Assembly (NCBI GenBank): GCA_019038695.1
Contig: JAHOYZ010000007.1
Coordinates: 186,001-250,000, forward strand
DNA from: Candidatus Zixiibacteriota bacterium
Lineage (GTDB): Bacteria; Zixibacteria; MSB-5A5; GN15; FEB-12
Reading direction: 5' to 3'
Length of the DNA: 64,000 nt
Position numbers and translations under genes: made by a program. Positions 1 to 8,979 of the stretch are shown here, one piece after another. Position 1 is the stretch's first letter, and every line of letters begins with the position of its first letter. The notes beneath the pieces are model-generated. The model was not told the origin of the DNA. It was given only the letters and a program-made list of their open reading frames with translations, and did not search any database.

Positions 1-378
1 GTGATTGTAACCGGCCGTTGTCGCTACCGCAGCGGCCTCGTAGGCCGCCTGTGCTGCATCGCTGTTGCCGCCTTCATTGGCTGCCCCGATCGCCAGGGTG
101 CGCAACTCGGTCAATTTGGATCGAAGTTGCCCGACACTCGATGACGCGTACTGGTAACGATTGATATTGGCTGAGACGTTCTCTATCTCCTGATTGAGAC
201 CAGCAATCTGCGAACGTAACTGTTCCGAAATAACCAAATCTGCCGGTCCGTCTGAAGCTCGATTGATCCTTATACCCGAAGACAGGCGTTCCAGTGACTG
301 AAACATCTTTGAGCGACTCTTGCTAATACCTTGAAAGAGACTCATCGCGCCCAGGTTTGTATTGATACTAAAAGCCAT
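1..378 (-). CDS. Flagellin, N-terminal part (runs off the window)
   Basis: Reading from the ATG at 378 towards base 1 gives 126 codons with no stop; the rest lies outside the window. The protein begins MAFSINTNLGAM and carries the typical flagellin N-terminal (D0/D1) pattern, with LSSGIRINRASDGPADL near residues 47-63 and ISEQLRSQIAGLN after it. This coiled-coil part packs into the filament core. The usual flagellin ASDDAAGLAI is here ASDGPADLVI, a variant. A GGGAG ribosome binding site lies 7 nt before the ATG, and a sigma-54-type promoter sits about 50 nt upstream. It could be another filament protein of the flagellin superfamily (FlgL), but the start and spacing fit flagellin best. It reads in the same direction as ftsZ but is separated from it by a terminator. 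Confidence 0.9.
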   Translation of the reverse strand, partial: MAFSINTNLGAMSLFQGISKSRSKMFQSLERLSSGIRINRASDGPADLVISEQLRSQIAGLNQEIENVSANINRYQYASSSVGQLRSKLTELRTLAIGAANEGGNSDAAQAAYEAAAVATTAGYNH

Positions 379-426
379 AGAACTCTCCCGCCCCAGCCAG
401 GGGCTATTTAGGTCAGGCATGAGTAG

Positions 427-443
427 AGCATCGTTGGTGCCAA
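427..443 (-). promoter_or_regulatory. Sigma-54 (-24/-12) promoter of the flagellin gene
   Basis: On the minus strand the sequence reads TTGGCACCAACGATGCT. It matches the sigma-54 consensus YTGGCACGNNNNTTGCW at the key GG (-24) and GC (-12) pairs, which are exactly 10 nt apart. Transcription would start near 416, leaving a leader of about 38 nt before the flagellin ATG. Sigma-54 control of flagellin genes is well known in several phyla. Confidence 0.7.
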
Positions 444-588
444 TCGAGCAAGAAACATAACTCCGGCATTGATAATGCATTACGCTGCGTGATAAATTGA
501 GCCCACGACTACTACTTGTCAATTCTATGGTATGATCCCCACACCCTGTTGCACTTGGCGGACAGTTCACCAAATAGATCCAGAACAT

Positions 589-622
589 AAAAAATGCCGC
601 CGGTAGGGTAGTTTACCCGGCG
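589..622 (-). terminator. Rho-independent terminator after ftsZ
   Basis: On the minus strand a six-pair GC stem (CGCCGG at 622-617 pairing with CCGGCG at 603-598) is followed by a spacer GCA and six T residues. It lies about 80 nt after the ftsZ stop and closes the division operon before the flagellin promoter. Confidence 0.8.
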
Positions 623-700
623 ACACTGTGGAGGAACCAAACAGCAGATTTCGTCTGCTTTATGGGTATTTGTATCTATTCATCAACTTCCAATTGGCTA

Positions 701-1960
701 TCAGGAATCCCCCAATCTACGGATGTAGGCTGGAATAGTCCGGTCGGTTTCGGTGAACAATGGAACTCGGCTGGGTCCGTTACCGTGGTTGCCATTACCG
801 TTGCCCGGTACTGTTTCCTCGGCTCCGACGAGAGCCACTTCCGGCTCGGCCTCGACGGGAGGTTGATCGACCGTAGTCTTTTGTTCCTGCCACACCTCGC
901 GTTCAGGGAAAAGCGACATCGGTTTGTTATTAACGGGCCGGGGAGTCTCTTCCTTTTTCGTTTCTTCGATACCAGCCTTTGCTCCGGTTTTTCCAAATCC
1001 GGTAGCGATTACAGTCACTCGCATCTGGTCATCCATTTCAGGATCGATAACCGCTCCGAAGATAATGTTTGCATCGTTGCCGGCAGCTTCATAAACCAGC
1101 GAAGTAGCTGTGTTAACATCAAAGAGCGTCATGTCCTCGCCACCGGTGACATTAATGAGCACACCCCTGGCCCCACTGATGGAAACATCGCCCAATAGCG
1201 GTGACGAGATTGCCTCCTGGGCAGCATCAATTGCTTTCTCTTCGCCCTGGCCATAACCGGTGCCCATGAGCGCATCGCCGCGCTCCAGCATAACGGTGCG
1301 GACATCGGCAAAGTCACAGTTAATCAACCCGGGGATGGTTATCAGGTCGGAGATGCCCTTGGTTGCCTGGTGCAGAATTTCATCGGCTGTGGCAAAGGCC
1401 TGAGTAAGCGTAGTCTTCTTGTCGACGATCTTGAGTAACCGCTCATTGGGAATGGTGATGAGAGTATCCACATGGACACGAAGCTCTTCGAGCCCTTGCT
1501 CGGCCCGCTTGATACGCTGGGCTCCCTCGAAACGGAACGGCGTCGTCACGATGGCAACAGTTAGCGCACCAGCCTTCCGTGCGTATTCCGCCATCACCGG
1601 GGCGGCACCGGTACCGGTTCCGCCACCCATGCCAGCGGTGATAAATACTAAATTGGGATTGCCGAGCACTTCGATGACCTGCTCACGGCTCTCCGTAAGA
1701 GCCGCCTTGCCAACCTCAGGATTGGCACCAGCCCCCAGTCCGCCTGTCAGACTGCTGCCAATCTGGACTTTCTTGTCAGCCCGGTTCTGGTCCAGCACCT
1801 GTGCATCGGTATTGACGACAATGAACTCGACGCCTTTAAGGCTGGCATCAATCATTCGGTTGATGGCGTTACCGCCACCTCCCCCAACTCCAACAACCTT
1901 GATGTTGGCGTAGCCGATGTAGTCATCGGAAAAGCTGAAAGAGTGCTTTTGATCAGTCAT
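701..1960 (-). CDS. ftsZ: Cell division GTPase FtsZ
   Basis: 419 residues. Tubulin-like GTPase that polymerises into the Z ring at midcell and recruits the divisome. The tubulin signature GGGTGTG is at 112-118. The glycine-rich loop VGVGGGGGNA (23-32) binds nucleotide, and the T7 synergy loop INCDFADV carries the catalytic Asp. After the GTPase and C-terminal subdomains (to about 325) comes a flexible linker of about 80 residues with GNGNGNHGNG near its end. It finishes in a conserved tail, IPAYIRRLGDS, of the type that binds FtsA. The ATG at 1960 has an AAGGAGG site 8 nt upstream. Last gene of the dcw operon, 31 nt after ftsA and followed by a terminator. Confidence 0.98.
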   Translation of the reverse strand: MTDQKHSFSFSDDYIGYANIKVVGVGGGGGNAINRMIDASLKGVEFIVVNTDAQVLDQNRADKKVQIGSSLTGGLGAGANPEVGKAALTESREQVIEVLGNPNLVFITAGMGGGTGTGAAPVMAEYARKAGALTVAIVTTPFRFEGAQRIKRAEQGLEELRVHVDTLITIPNERLLKIVDKKTTLTQAFATADEILHQATKGISDLITIPGLINCDFADVRTVMLERGDALMGTGYGQGEEKAIDAAQEAISSPLLGDVSISGARGVLINVTGGEDMTLFDVNTATSLVYEAAGNDANIIFGAVIDPEMDDQMRVTVIATGFGKTGAKAGIEETKKEETPRPVNNKPMSLFPEREVWQEQKTTVDQPPVEAEPEVALVGAEETVPGNGNGNHGNGPSRVPLFTETDRTIPAYIRRLGDS

Positions 1961-1991
1961 CTTGGTCCCTCCTTGGACATCTTATCTCAAA

Positions 1992-3215
1992 TCAAAATTT
2001 CTTTGTTATCCATTGCTCGAACTTCCGAAGCAAGCGTCGCATTCTTCCCGATCCTCCACCCTTCATTGGTTCGTTATTGAAACCATACAAAGCCAACCCA
2101 AGGGCAGTGGCATGGCTAATCGTGTTCAGGCTGTCGGGAATATGTTCGTAGTATTTGACCTCCCCCCGCTGGGCCGGCATATCCATCATTTGCTCCGCCA
2201 GCTCAACAGTCCCGGCCAGCAACGCCCCGCCACCGGAAAGGACCAGTCCTCCAGTCAACATCTCCCCCGCATTGGCTCGTTTGATTTCGCGCACGGCCAG
2301 CGACAGAATCTCTTCGACTCGCGGCTCGACAATGGATGCCAGCACATGCCGGGATATTTCGCGGGGTCCACGTCCTCCAGCCGATTCTACCATAACCATT
2401 TCTTCCGGATTGACCAGCGAAGCCAGCGCCGCTCCATAATTGATCTTAAGCTTCTCAGCCTGCTCAATTGTAGCTCGCAACCCAATGGCAACATCATTAG
2501 TGATGTTCTTACTCCCCAGGGGAATCACCGCTGTATGCCGGATAGCCCCGTCAAAGAATACTGAAATGCCGGTCAATTCGGCGCCGATATCAACGATCAC
2601 CACGCCATAGTCTATCTGCTCATCGGTGAGCAAGGTCTCTTCCAACGCCAACGACTCCAGCACGATATTATCGACATCAAGATGACACCGCTCGAAGGCG
2701 CGATAGATGTTACGAGCGGTGGCGATAGACGCGGTGACGAGATGCGCCTCCACCTCAAGGCGAACGCCCGACATCCCTATGGGGTCTTTGATTCCCCGTT
2801 GATCATCAACTGAGAACTCCTGGGGAATGACATGGATAATCTCACGATCAACAGGAATAGCAACGGACCGCGCCGCCTCCAAAGCCTTATCAACATCGGC
2901 CTGCGTAATCTCATTGTCAGTGCGGCTGACCGCAACCACGCCGTGGCTGTTAATGGAACGAATGTGCTCCCCGGCAATACCGACAGTCACCCTGTCGATC
3001 TCGGTCCCGGACACAAGCGCGGCATCTGCAACGGCCTTTTTAATCGAAGCCACGGTCTTGTCCATATCAACCACCACTCCACGGCGGACACCTTCAGAGG
3101 GATGGCTTCCGTGGCCGATCACATAGACTTTTCCATCAGCATCCATCTCCGCAACCAACACAACAATGTCGGATGTGCCCAAATCTACGGCGGCTGTGAT
3201 ATTTTCGATAGCCAT
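1992..3215 (-). CDS. ftsA: Cell division protein FtsA (actin-like membrane tether)
   Basis: 407 residues. FtsA binds the FtsZ tail and anchors the Z ring to the inner membrane. Phosphate-1 loop AVDLGTSDIVVLVAE lies at residues 9-23, followed by the 1C subdomain and the adenosine-side loop VLSGGGALLAG near the C-terminus. The protein ends in an amphipathic helix, MRRLLRKFEQWITKKF, expected to insert in the membrane. The phosphate-2 loop is unusual: where FtsA proteins normally have a GGGTTD-like stretch, this one reads DIGAELTGISVF. Whether this affects ATP binding cannot be judged from sequence. It starts 1 nt after the ftsQ stop. Confidence 0.96.
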   Translation of the reverse strand: MAIENITAAVDLGTSDIVVLVAEMDADGKVYVIGHGSHPSEGVRRGVVVDMDKTVASIKKAVADAALVSGTEIDRVTVGIAGEHIRSINSHGVVAVSRTDNEITQADVDKALEAARSVAIPVDREIIHVIPQEFSVDDQRGIKDPIGMSGVRLEVEAHLVTASIATARNIYRAFERCHLDVDNIVLESLALEETLLTDEQIDYGVVIVDIGAELTGISVFFDGAIRHTAVIPLGSKNITNDVAIGLRATIEQAEKLKINYGAALASLVNPEEMVMVESAGGRGPREISRHVLASIVEPRVEEILSLAVREIKRANAGEMLTGGLVLSGGGALLAGTVELAEQMMDMPAQRGEVKYYEHIPDSLNTISHATALGLALYGFNNEPMKGGGSGRMRRLLRKFEQWITKKF

Positions 3216-3216
3216 C

Positions 3217-3942
3217 CTACCGATCTCCCCGGGAACAAATGATCATATTGTCGTAGCGCAGATCGAAGCATTTCGCATCGTTAAGGTCTGCATCGTAGGA
3301 CATTATGAATTCAACAAAACGCTGCATATCATCGACCATGACCCGCGCTCGCACCTTCAAATGAAAGGATAGTCCAGAGACAACCAGGCGCAGGAAACCG
3401 GAATCCGAAAAATCAATTTCGTCAATCAGACGGTAAACGTCGATCCGCTCCCGGCGAAGCGTTTCAAGTTCGTCAATAACCACACTCACCCGCGCATCAG
3501 TACACGTCGAATAGAGACTCCCCGTTTCAACGCCGGTGAGAACCGGACGTTCCCAATCTGGTTCATATCCACTCAGGCGGATCAGGCGCCCCTCGATATT
3601 TAATCCAAACAACTTGCCGGATGACTGTCCAACAACAAAACAGACCGGTTCGAAGGCGTTGGTACGAATGTCCAGCTCATGCGGCAGGCGGTAGGCTATG
3701 TCAACCTTGAAGACGCCATCATTGTCCAGCAGAGCCTTCGCCAGACTATCTATCGGTTGACGGATTATAGGCTTCTCCCCATCAAGGGCAAACCGGCTAG
3801 CCCATTCTTCTACAGCCATCCCGTCAAGCGTTGCTCCCTGCAAACGGCAGGCATCGGTGAAATTCACTATTAAAATCATCGTTAGCCCGGCTACGAGCAC
3901 GGCAACACAAGATGCGATTGTTCTCTTCGACAAAATCATCAT
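3217..3942 (-). CDS. ftsQ: Cell division protein FtsQ/DivIB-like
   Basis: 241 residues from the ATG at 3942, which overlaps the murC stop in ATGA, as elsewhere in this operon. A short cytoplasmic end is followed by a membrane helix (about 8-26), then a periplasmic part of POTRA plus FtsQ beta-domain type. Recognisable pieces are RPVLTGV near the middle and the closing strand CFDLRYDNMIICSRG, which resembles the conserved LDLRYxN end of FtsQ. Partners are FtsL and FtsB. Sequence divergence is high as usual for this family; the call rests on those motifs and on its place between murC and ftsA. A longer reading from 4074 would overlap murC by over 130 nt and is unlikely. Confidence 0.88.
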   Translation of the reverse strand: MMILSKRTIASCVAVLVAGLTMILIVNFTDACRLQGATLDGMAVEEWASRFALDGEKPIIRQPIDSLAKALLDNDGVFKVDIAYRLPHELDIRTNAFEPVCFVVGQSSGKLFGLNIEGRLIRLSGYEPDWERPVLTGVETGSLYSTCTDARVSVVIDELETLRRERIDVYRLIDEIDFSDSGFLRLVVSGLSFHLKVRARVMVDDMQRFVEFIMSYDADLNDAKCFDLRYDNMIICSRGDR

Positions 3943-5312
3943 AAACTCTTGAGTCGTTTCACTATCTCGTCTTTGATGAGTGTGATCGATCCGGCACCCA
4001 TGATTATCACAATGTCCCCTGGTCGGGCTACTCCGGCTACGGCCTGGGCACCATTCTCCCTGGGACCTATACATTCAAAAGTACCGATCCCCCTGGTCAG
4101 AGCCTTGTCTGCAATTAGCTGCGACGTGACTCCCTCAATCGGTTTCTCGCGCGCCGGATAAATGTCGGCCAGTAGACAAATGTCAGCCAGCGCCAGCGTT
4201 TCGGCCAGTTCGTCGGCGAACTGACGCGTACGACTGAACAGATGCGGCTGGTAGACAACGATCAGTCGGCGGTCGTACACCTCCCGGGCAGCATTGAGCG
4301 TGGCCGCTATTTCTGTCGGGTGATGAGCGTAGTCATCAATTACCAGGATATCATTGATCTCGTCTATAATCTCAAAGCGGCGACTGACTCCTGTGAAGGT
4401 TCGCAATCCGTCGGCGATAGTCTCAAAGGGAATATCCAACTCGCGGGATACGGCCACCGCCGCCAGAGCATTAGCCACGTTATGCCGTCCCGGAATGCTC
4501 ATGATAATCTCGCCCAGCAGTTCCCCGTGAAAGTACACGGAAAAACTCACCCGTCCTGGTTGCAACTCGACATTAAGGCCACGATAGTCGGCGTCAACGC
4601 CAAAACCGAACGTCACATAAGGACGGGTTATCTGGTCTCGAAGTCGAGCCAGCCGTTTATCGTCAGCAGAAATAATGACTGAACCATAGAACGGTACGCG
4701 GTTCATATATGTCAGAAAGGAGTTTACGAGGTCGTCTATGCCGTCATAGCAATCAAGATGATCAGCTTCAAGATTGGTCACGACTGCGACCGTTGGGAAC
4801 ATCGACAAGAATGACCGGTCATATTCGTCTGCCTCAGCAACCAGATATTCACCACTGCCGAGAGCCGCACCAGTACCCAATTCAGCCACAACGCCACCGA
4901 CAATAATGGTTGGTTGCAAGCGACTCGATTGGAGAATCTTGCCTATCATTGATGTGGTAGTCGTCTTGCCATGCGTCCCGGCCACGCCGATTGAGAATTT
5001 GAGACGCATCAATTCGCCCAACATCTCAGCCCGCTTGATGACCGGAATACCGAGCCGTCGAGCTTCGATCACTTCCGGGTTATCCTCGCCGACTGCTGAT
5101 GAAATCACAACCACGTCGGTATCACCCAGGTTATCCGGACGGTGGGAGTTATGGACGTCGATACCGAGCGAGCCGAGATATGTTGTTATATCGCTGGGCA
5201 CAGAGTCGGAACCTCGAATCTCAAACCCGAGATTATGGAGTATCTCGGCAATCCCGGACATACCGGCTCCGCCGATCCCAACGAAGAACAATTTACGAAT
5301 CTTACCAAACAT
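3939..5312 (-). CDS. murC: UDP-N-acetylmuramate--L-alanine ligase MurC
   Basis: 457 residues from the ATG at 5312. Adds L-Ala to UDP-MurNAc using ATP, the first amino acid step of the peptidoglycan stem peptide, in the cytoplasm. UDP-binding loop VGIGGAGMSG is at 11-20, the ATP loop GTHGKTTTT at 112-120, and the central pattern IDDYAHHPTEI with the catalytic-region His pair follows. Start choice is open: a TTG at 5375 has a better ribosome site (AAAGGA, 6 nt) and would add 21 residues while overlapping murG by 26 nt. The ATG has AGGTG 10 nt upstream. Stop overlaps the ftsQ start. No murB follows it. Confidence 0.96.
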   Translation of the reverse strand: MFGKIRKLFFVGIGGAGMSGIAEILHNLGFEIRGSDSVPSDITTYLGSLGIDVHNSHRPDNLGDTDVVVISSAVGEDNPEVIEARRLGIPVIKRAEMLGELMRLKFSIGVAGTHGKTTTTSMIGKILQSSRLQPTIIVGGVVAELGTGAALGSGEYLVAEADEYDRSFLSMFPTVAVVTNLEADHLDCYDGIDDLVNSFLTYMNRVPFYGSVIISADDKRLARLRDQITRPYVTFGFGVDADYRGLNVELQPGRVSFSVYFHGELLGEIIMSIPGRHNVANALAAVAVSRELDIPFETIADGLRTFTGVSRRFEIIDEINDILVIDDYAHHPTEIAATLNAAREVYDRRLIVVYQPHLFSRTRQFADELAETLALADICLLADIYPAREKPIEGVTSQLIADKALTRGIGTFECIGPRENGAQAVAGVARPGDIVIIMGAGSITLIKDEIVKRLKSL

Positions 5313-5349
5313 CACTTTGTTACACCTGAACTCTTCCGCTTTCTGCGGG

Positions 5350-6513
5350 CTAACTAACTGAGTTGTGGCTTCCAATTACATCCTTTCGTGTCTGCGCAAT
5401 CAGGTCCATAATGTCATAGGCGATGACATCCACCGCCGAACGTGTTCTCTCACTCTCCTCGACGAGTCGCTCCCGCATCTCCCCAAACCGTTTCGAACCC
5501 ATCAGCGATACCGCCCGCTCCAGCAGATCGGCGCCGTCCAGTTCGTTCTCATCAATCATATCCGCCAATCCCCGACGAACAGCATCACGGGCATTTTTTC
5601 GTTGATGATCTCCGGCAGCAAATGGATACGGAATAAGAACCGATGGTAGCCGACACGCAGCCAACTCGGCCAGAGTAAGCGCTCCGGCTCGAGCCACCGC
5701 CAGATCGGCGGCCGCATAGACATTGCGCATGTCATGAGCAAAGGGGAAAAGGGTGCAGCCGTGTACCTTGCTGCCCACCTTGGCGGCGACATCCTTGTAA
5801 TCCCTCCTCCCCGTTTGCCACAACAATTGGTACCCATCGGGCATCGTGCTATCTTTCAGACTCTTCAATACCGCTTGATTGATTGACCTCGCCCCTTGAC
5901 TTCCACCCAGGATAAGAATTGTTTTCTTCGATGGATCGAGTCCGTACTCGGCACAGGCGCTATTACGATCCCCATCAAGCAGATCACGCCGCACCGGATT
6001 GCTGGTCACGAGAAGTTGTGCATTGGTGGACAGATATTCCTTTGCTCCGGCGAAACCCAGATAGATGCGGTGAGCACGACCGGCCAGTTGGCGGGTAGTA
6101 ACACCGGGGAATGAATTCTGTTCCTGCAAAACGGTGGGGATGCCTTTCCAAGCCGCGACCTTCAGAACCGGCCAGGATACATAGCCCCCTGTACCCACCA
6201 CAACATCGGGAACCATATGAGCCAGGAGTGATCGCGCCTTCAGCAGCGCACCGATCAATACAAACGGCACCAGCAGATTTTTCAACGTGAATGATCGCAC
6301 TAATCCGCGAACATTGATAAGATGCAGAGGAAAACCCAGTTTGTCGCGCATTCGATACTCGATTCCCCGGCGTGTGCCGACGAAGACGATCTCGGTTCCG
6401 GCGCTGTTAGCCATCAGTTCGCGGATGCGTCCGGCGATGGCCAGCGCGGGAAAAAGGTGTCCACCGGTACCACCACCGGCGAATATGATCCTGACCGGAC
6501 GAGTAAGGCTCAT
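5350..6513 (-). CDS. murG: Undecaprenyl-PP-MurNAc-pentapeptide GlcNAc transferase MurG
   Basis: 387 residues. GT28 glycosyltransferase that adds GlcNAc to lipid I to make lipid II on the inner face of the membrane. N-terminal glycine loop AGGGTGGHLFPALA sits at 12-25. The C-terminal donor domain has LGGSQGARSIN, ARAGALTLAELAA and PYPFAAGDHQRKNA, the patterns that hold UDP-GlcNAc. Its ATG overlaps the ftsW stop in ATGA, so the two are translationally coupled. Length is close to the family norm of about 360. Confidence 0.98.
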   Translation of the reverse strand: MSLTRPVRIIFAGGGTGGHLFPALAIAGRIRELMANSAGTEIVFVGTRRGIEYRMRDKLGFPLHLINVRGLVRSFTLKNLLVPFVLIGALLKARSLLAHMVPDVVVGTGGYVSWPVLKVAAWKGIPTVLQEQNSFPGVTTRQLAGRAHRIYLGFAGAKEYLSTNAQLLVTSNPVRRDLLDGDRNSACAEYGLDPSKKTILILGGSQGARSINQAVLKSLKDSTMPDGYQLLWQTGRRDYKDVAAKVGSKVHGCTLFPFAHDMRNVYAAADLAVARAGALTLAELAACRLPSVLIPYPFAAGDHQRKNARDAVRRGLADMIDENELDGADLLERAVSLMGSKRFGEMRERLVEESERTRSAVDVIAYDIMDLIAQTRKDVIGSHNSVS

Positions 6514-7622
6514 GATCTTACCCTCCGCGACAGGTTGAGCAACACTCCGATGGCCACGCTGGAAATCAACAGCGACGATCCGCCATAAGATACAAAGGGC
6601 AACGGTAGTCCGGTGACAGGCAATAGACTGGTCACAACACCAAGATTAACCGCGATGTTGACAAACAGGGACAGCGCCATACCGGCAGCCAACAGGTAGC
6701 CGAAACGATCCGGCTGCCCCAGAGCGATCTTGAATCCGCGTAGCAGCATGTACATCATCAACACCAGAAGAAGTACCAACCGCAAGAAACCAACTTCCTG
6801 TCCAACAGCCGCGAATATGAAATCCGTGTGCGGATAGGGCAGGAAAAAGAGCTTCTGACTGCCCTCACCCAGACCAGAACCGAACAGTCCTCCGGCACCC
6901 AAAGTAAGAGCAGCTTGCGTACCCTGGTAGCTGCCCTGGAGTGGATCGGCTAACGAGGCGATGTAGTCCATAACGCGCGCTTTCTTGTATCCAACCACGA
7001 AAACCAGAATGGCTGCCGCACCCACCATAGGCGTCGCTGCCATCAGGAGATGTTTAATTTTCGCCCCGGCCAGAAAGAACACGCCCACGGCAGTACCAAA
7101 TATCACTATGGTAGTACCAAGGTCAGGCTCCAGCAGAATCAGCAACAGCGCCACACCCATCAAGGGGCCGTATCTTAGAAGTAGCCCTCGCCAGTCGCCC
7201 ATGTTGCGATCGCGGTTGGAAAGTGAGAAGGCCAGGAAGTAGATCATTACAAACTTGAAGAACTCCGACGGCTGAATCGTGAGTGGGCCCAGGAACAGCC
7301 AGCGATGCGAACCATTTCGAGGCTCGGCGAGAAAGACGAGAGCCAATAATCCGAGCATAATGAAAAAGGCCGGGACCGACCAGGCAGCAAAACGCACCAG
7401 ATCGAGGCGAACGAGTACCCACATCGTACACAACGAAAGCAAAGCCCAGACAAACTGGTGCTGAAGGAAAAACAGGTGCGACCCAAAACGACTTTCAGCA
7501 ATCATTGACGAAGTCGAATAGACTGCGATCAAGCCAGCCACCAACATCAGCAGGTAGGCTATCAGCAGGCGTTCATCAATGTGCCCTTCAGACTTTTGGG
7601 CTCTGGTGGTTTTTCTTACCAT
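6510..7622 (-). CDS. ftsW: Peptidoglycan glycosyltransferase FtsW (SEDS family)
   Basis: 370 residues, about ten membrane helices. SEDS-family polymerase that builds septal glycan strands from lipid II with its partner transpeptidase FtsI. Family motifs include PYPHTDFIFAAVGQEVGFL near residues 264-282 and, close to the end, PFVSYGGSS. The position between murD and murG identifies it as FtsW rather than RodA. Its start overlaps the end of murD by 35 nt and has only a weak ribosome site, so expression may depend on coupling to murD. Confidence 0.95.
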   Translation of the reverse strand: MVRKTTRAQKSEGHIDERLLIAYLLMLVAGLIAVYSTSSMIAESRFGSHLFFLQHQFVWALLSLCTMWVLVRLDLVRFAAWSVPAFFIMLGLLALVFLAEPRNGSHRWLFLGPLTIQPSEFFKFVMIYFLAFSLSNRDRNMGDWRGLLLRYGPLMGVALLLILLEPDLGTTIVIFGTAVGVFFLAGAKIKHLLMAATPMVGAAAILVFVVGYKKARVMDYIASLADPLQGSYQGTQAALTLGAGGLFGSGLGEGSQKLFFLPYPHTDFIFAAVGQEVGFLRLVLLLVLMMYMLLRGFKIALGQPDRFGYLLAAGMALSLFVNIAVNLGVVTSLLPVTGLPLPFVSYGGSSLLISSVAIGVLLNLSRRVRS

Positions 7623-8979
7623 CTCTCAGTTCTCTGACGGCCTCTTTGAAAGCCAGGCCGCGTTGTTCAAAATTCTCAAACATATCAAAACTGGCACAGG
7701 CCGGCGACAGCAGCACTGTCTCTCCGGGGTAAGCCATGTCAAAACAGCGGTGTACGGCTTCCTGAATAGAGCCGGCGAACTGTACTGGGAATTCGCGCCC
7801 CAACTCCTGCATGATCTTCTCGCTGGCTTCACCAATGGCAATGATGCCCTTAATTTTGCCACGCCCATGTTTCACGAGTGGTTCATAGGACGCCCCTTTG
7901 TCGCGCCCACCAGCGATCAGGTACAATGGCGACGGGATAGACTGTAAAGCAAAGCGAACTGAATCCACGTTGGTAGCTTTGGAATCGTTGACAAAAGTAA
8001 TACCGGCGATATTGTCAACTCGCTCGAGTCTATGCTCCACCCCCGTGAAAGTAGATAGGGTCTGTTTCATGCTGTTCACATTCACACCCAACAACGATGT
8101 GGCCAGTGCGGCAGCGGCTGCATTCTGCAGATTGTGCGGACCGGGAATAAGAATATCGTTGCAGGCAATCACATCTTCCTCACTGCCATCGCGTCGCAGG
8201 TAGAGGGTGCCATTACGAACAAAAGTCGCCGTCGCTGCGGAGTCACTGGTCGAGAATAACAGCTTGTTGGCCGAGGTCGTAATAACATCCGGTTTGGTAT
8301 TGGCATCGTCCCGATTAAGAATAAGGTGGTCATCGGCTGTCTGGTTCTCGGTGATGCGATACTTGGCCTTTTTGTATTCCTCAAACCCGCCGTGACGGTC
8401 GAGGTGATCCTCGGTGAGGTTCAGGATCATCGCAATCTGCGGCTTGAAATCGGCAATGGTCTCAAGTTGGAAGTTAGAGACCTCGACCACGGCCACACCA
8501 TCAGGCGGAATGTCGGCGACAACTTCAGCAAAGGGCAGTCCGATGTTACCGCAGACATAGGTCTTCAACCCTGCTTCCTTGAATATCTCACCGATCAGAG
8601 TGGTGGTGGTGGTCTTGCCGTTGGAGCCGGTCACGGCTACGATCTTCCCTTGACACACCCAGAAAGCGAATTCGATTTCGGAGAATATCGGTAAGCCTTT
8701 TTTCTGAATGCGCCCGACAATCTCGCTGGTCAGCGGGATTCCCGGCGAGATGATTATATAGTCGCAATCGAGTAGATGATCGGTGTGGCCATCGGTTTCG
8801 AACGGGATTCCTGCCGTCTTTAGTTGCTGCAACTGATCAGCCAAATTGGAAGCACCACCAATGTCAGAGACAAACGGTCGGCCACCCAACTTCTGGGCCA
8901 GTAGCGCTGCCGCCACACCTGAACGGGCCATGCCGATAATGCCGATCTTGCGGCCTTTTATGCGTTCTTCAACGGTCAT
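7588..8979 (-). CDS. murD: UDP-N-acetylmuramoyl-L-alanine--D-glutamate ligase MurD
   Basis: 463 residues from the ATG at 8979, which overlaps the mraY stop in ATGA. Adds D-Glu to UDP-MurNAc-L-Ala. The N-terminal UDP-binding loop reads IGIIGMARSGVAAA, the ATP loop VTGSNGKTTTTT, and the Mur-ligase pattern NLTEDHLDRHG follows. Near the C-terminus are FVNDSKATN and IAGGRDKG, both characteristic of MurD. A longer reading from 9063 would run into mraY and has no ribosome site. Confidence 0.97.
   Translation of the reverse strand: MTVEERIKGRKIGIIGMARSGVAAALLAQKLGGRPFVSDIGGASNLADQLQQLKTAGIPFETDGHTDHLLDCDYIIISPGIPLTSEIVGRIQKKGLPIFSEIEFAFWVCQGKIVAVTGSNGKTTTTTLIGEIFKEAGLKTYVCGNIGLPFAEVVADIPPDGVAVVEVSNFQLETIADFKPQIAMILNLTEDHLDRHGGFEEYKKAKYRITENQTADDHLILNRDDANTKPDVITTSANKLLFSTSDSAATATFVRNGTLYLRRDGSEEDVIACNDILIPGPHNLQNAAAAALATSLLGVNVNSMKQTLSTFTGVEHRLERVDNIAGITFVNDSKATNVDSVRFALQSIPSPLYLIAGGRDKGASYEPLVKHGRGKIKGIIAIGEASEKIMQELGREFPVQFAGSIQEAVHRCFDMAYPGETVLLSPACASFDMFENFEQRGLAFKEAVRELRDGKKNHQSPKV

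Larger units (their letters stand above)
379..700. other. Intergenic region between flagellin and ftsZ
   Basis: 322 bases without a gene. It contains the flagellin ribosome binding site (about 386-391), the sigma-54 promoter (427-443) and the ftsZ terminator (589-622). I see nothing else that is supported between 444 and 588, and no sigma-28 promoter match. Confidence 0.6.

Noticed and set aside
662-1198. Plus-strand open frame of 178 codons inside ftsZ
   Set aside because: Antisense to the FtsZ C-terminal region. No ribosome site, and the product is low-complexity with no recognisable domain.
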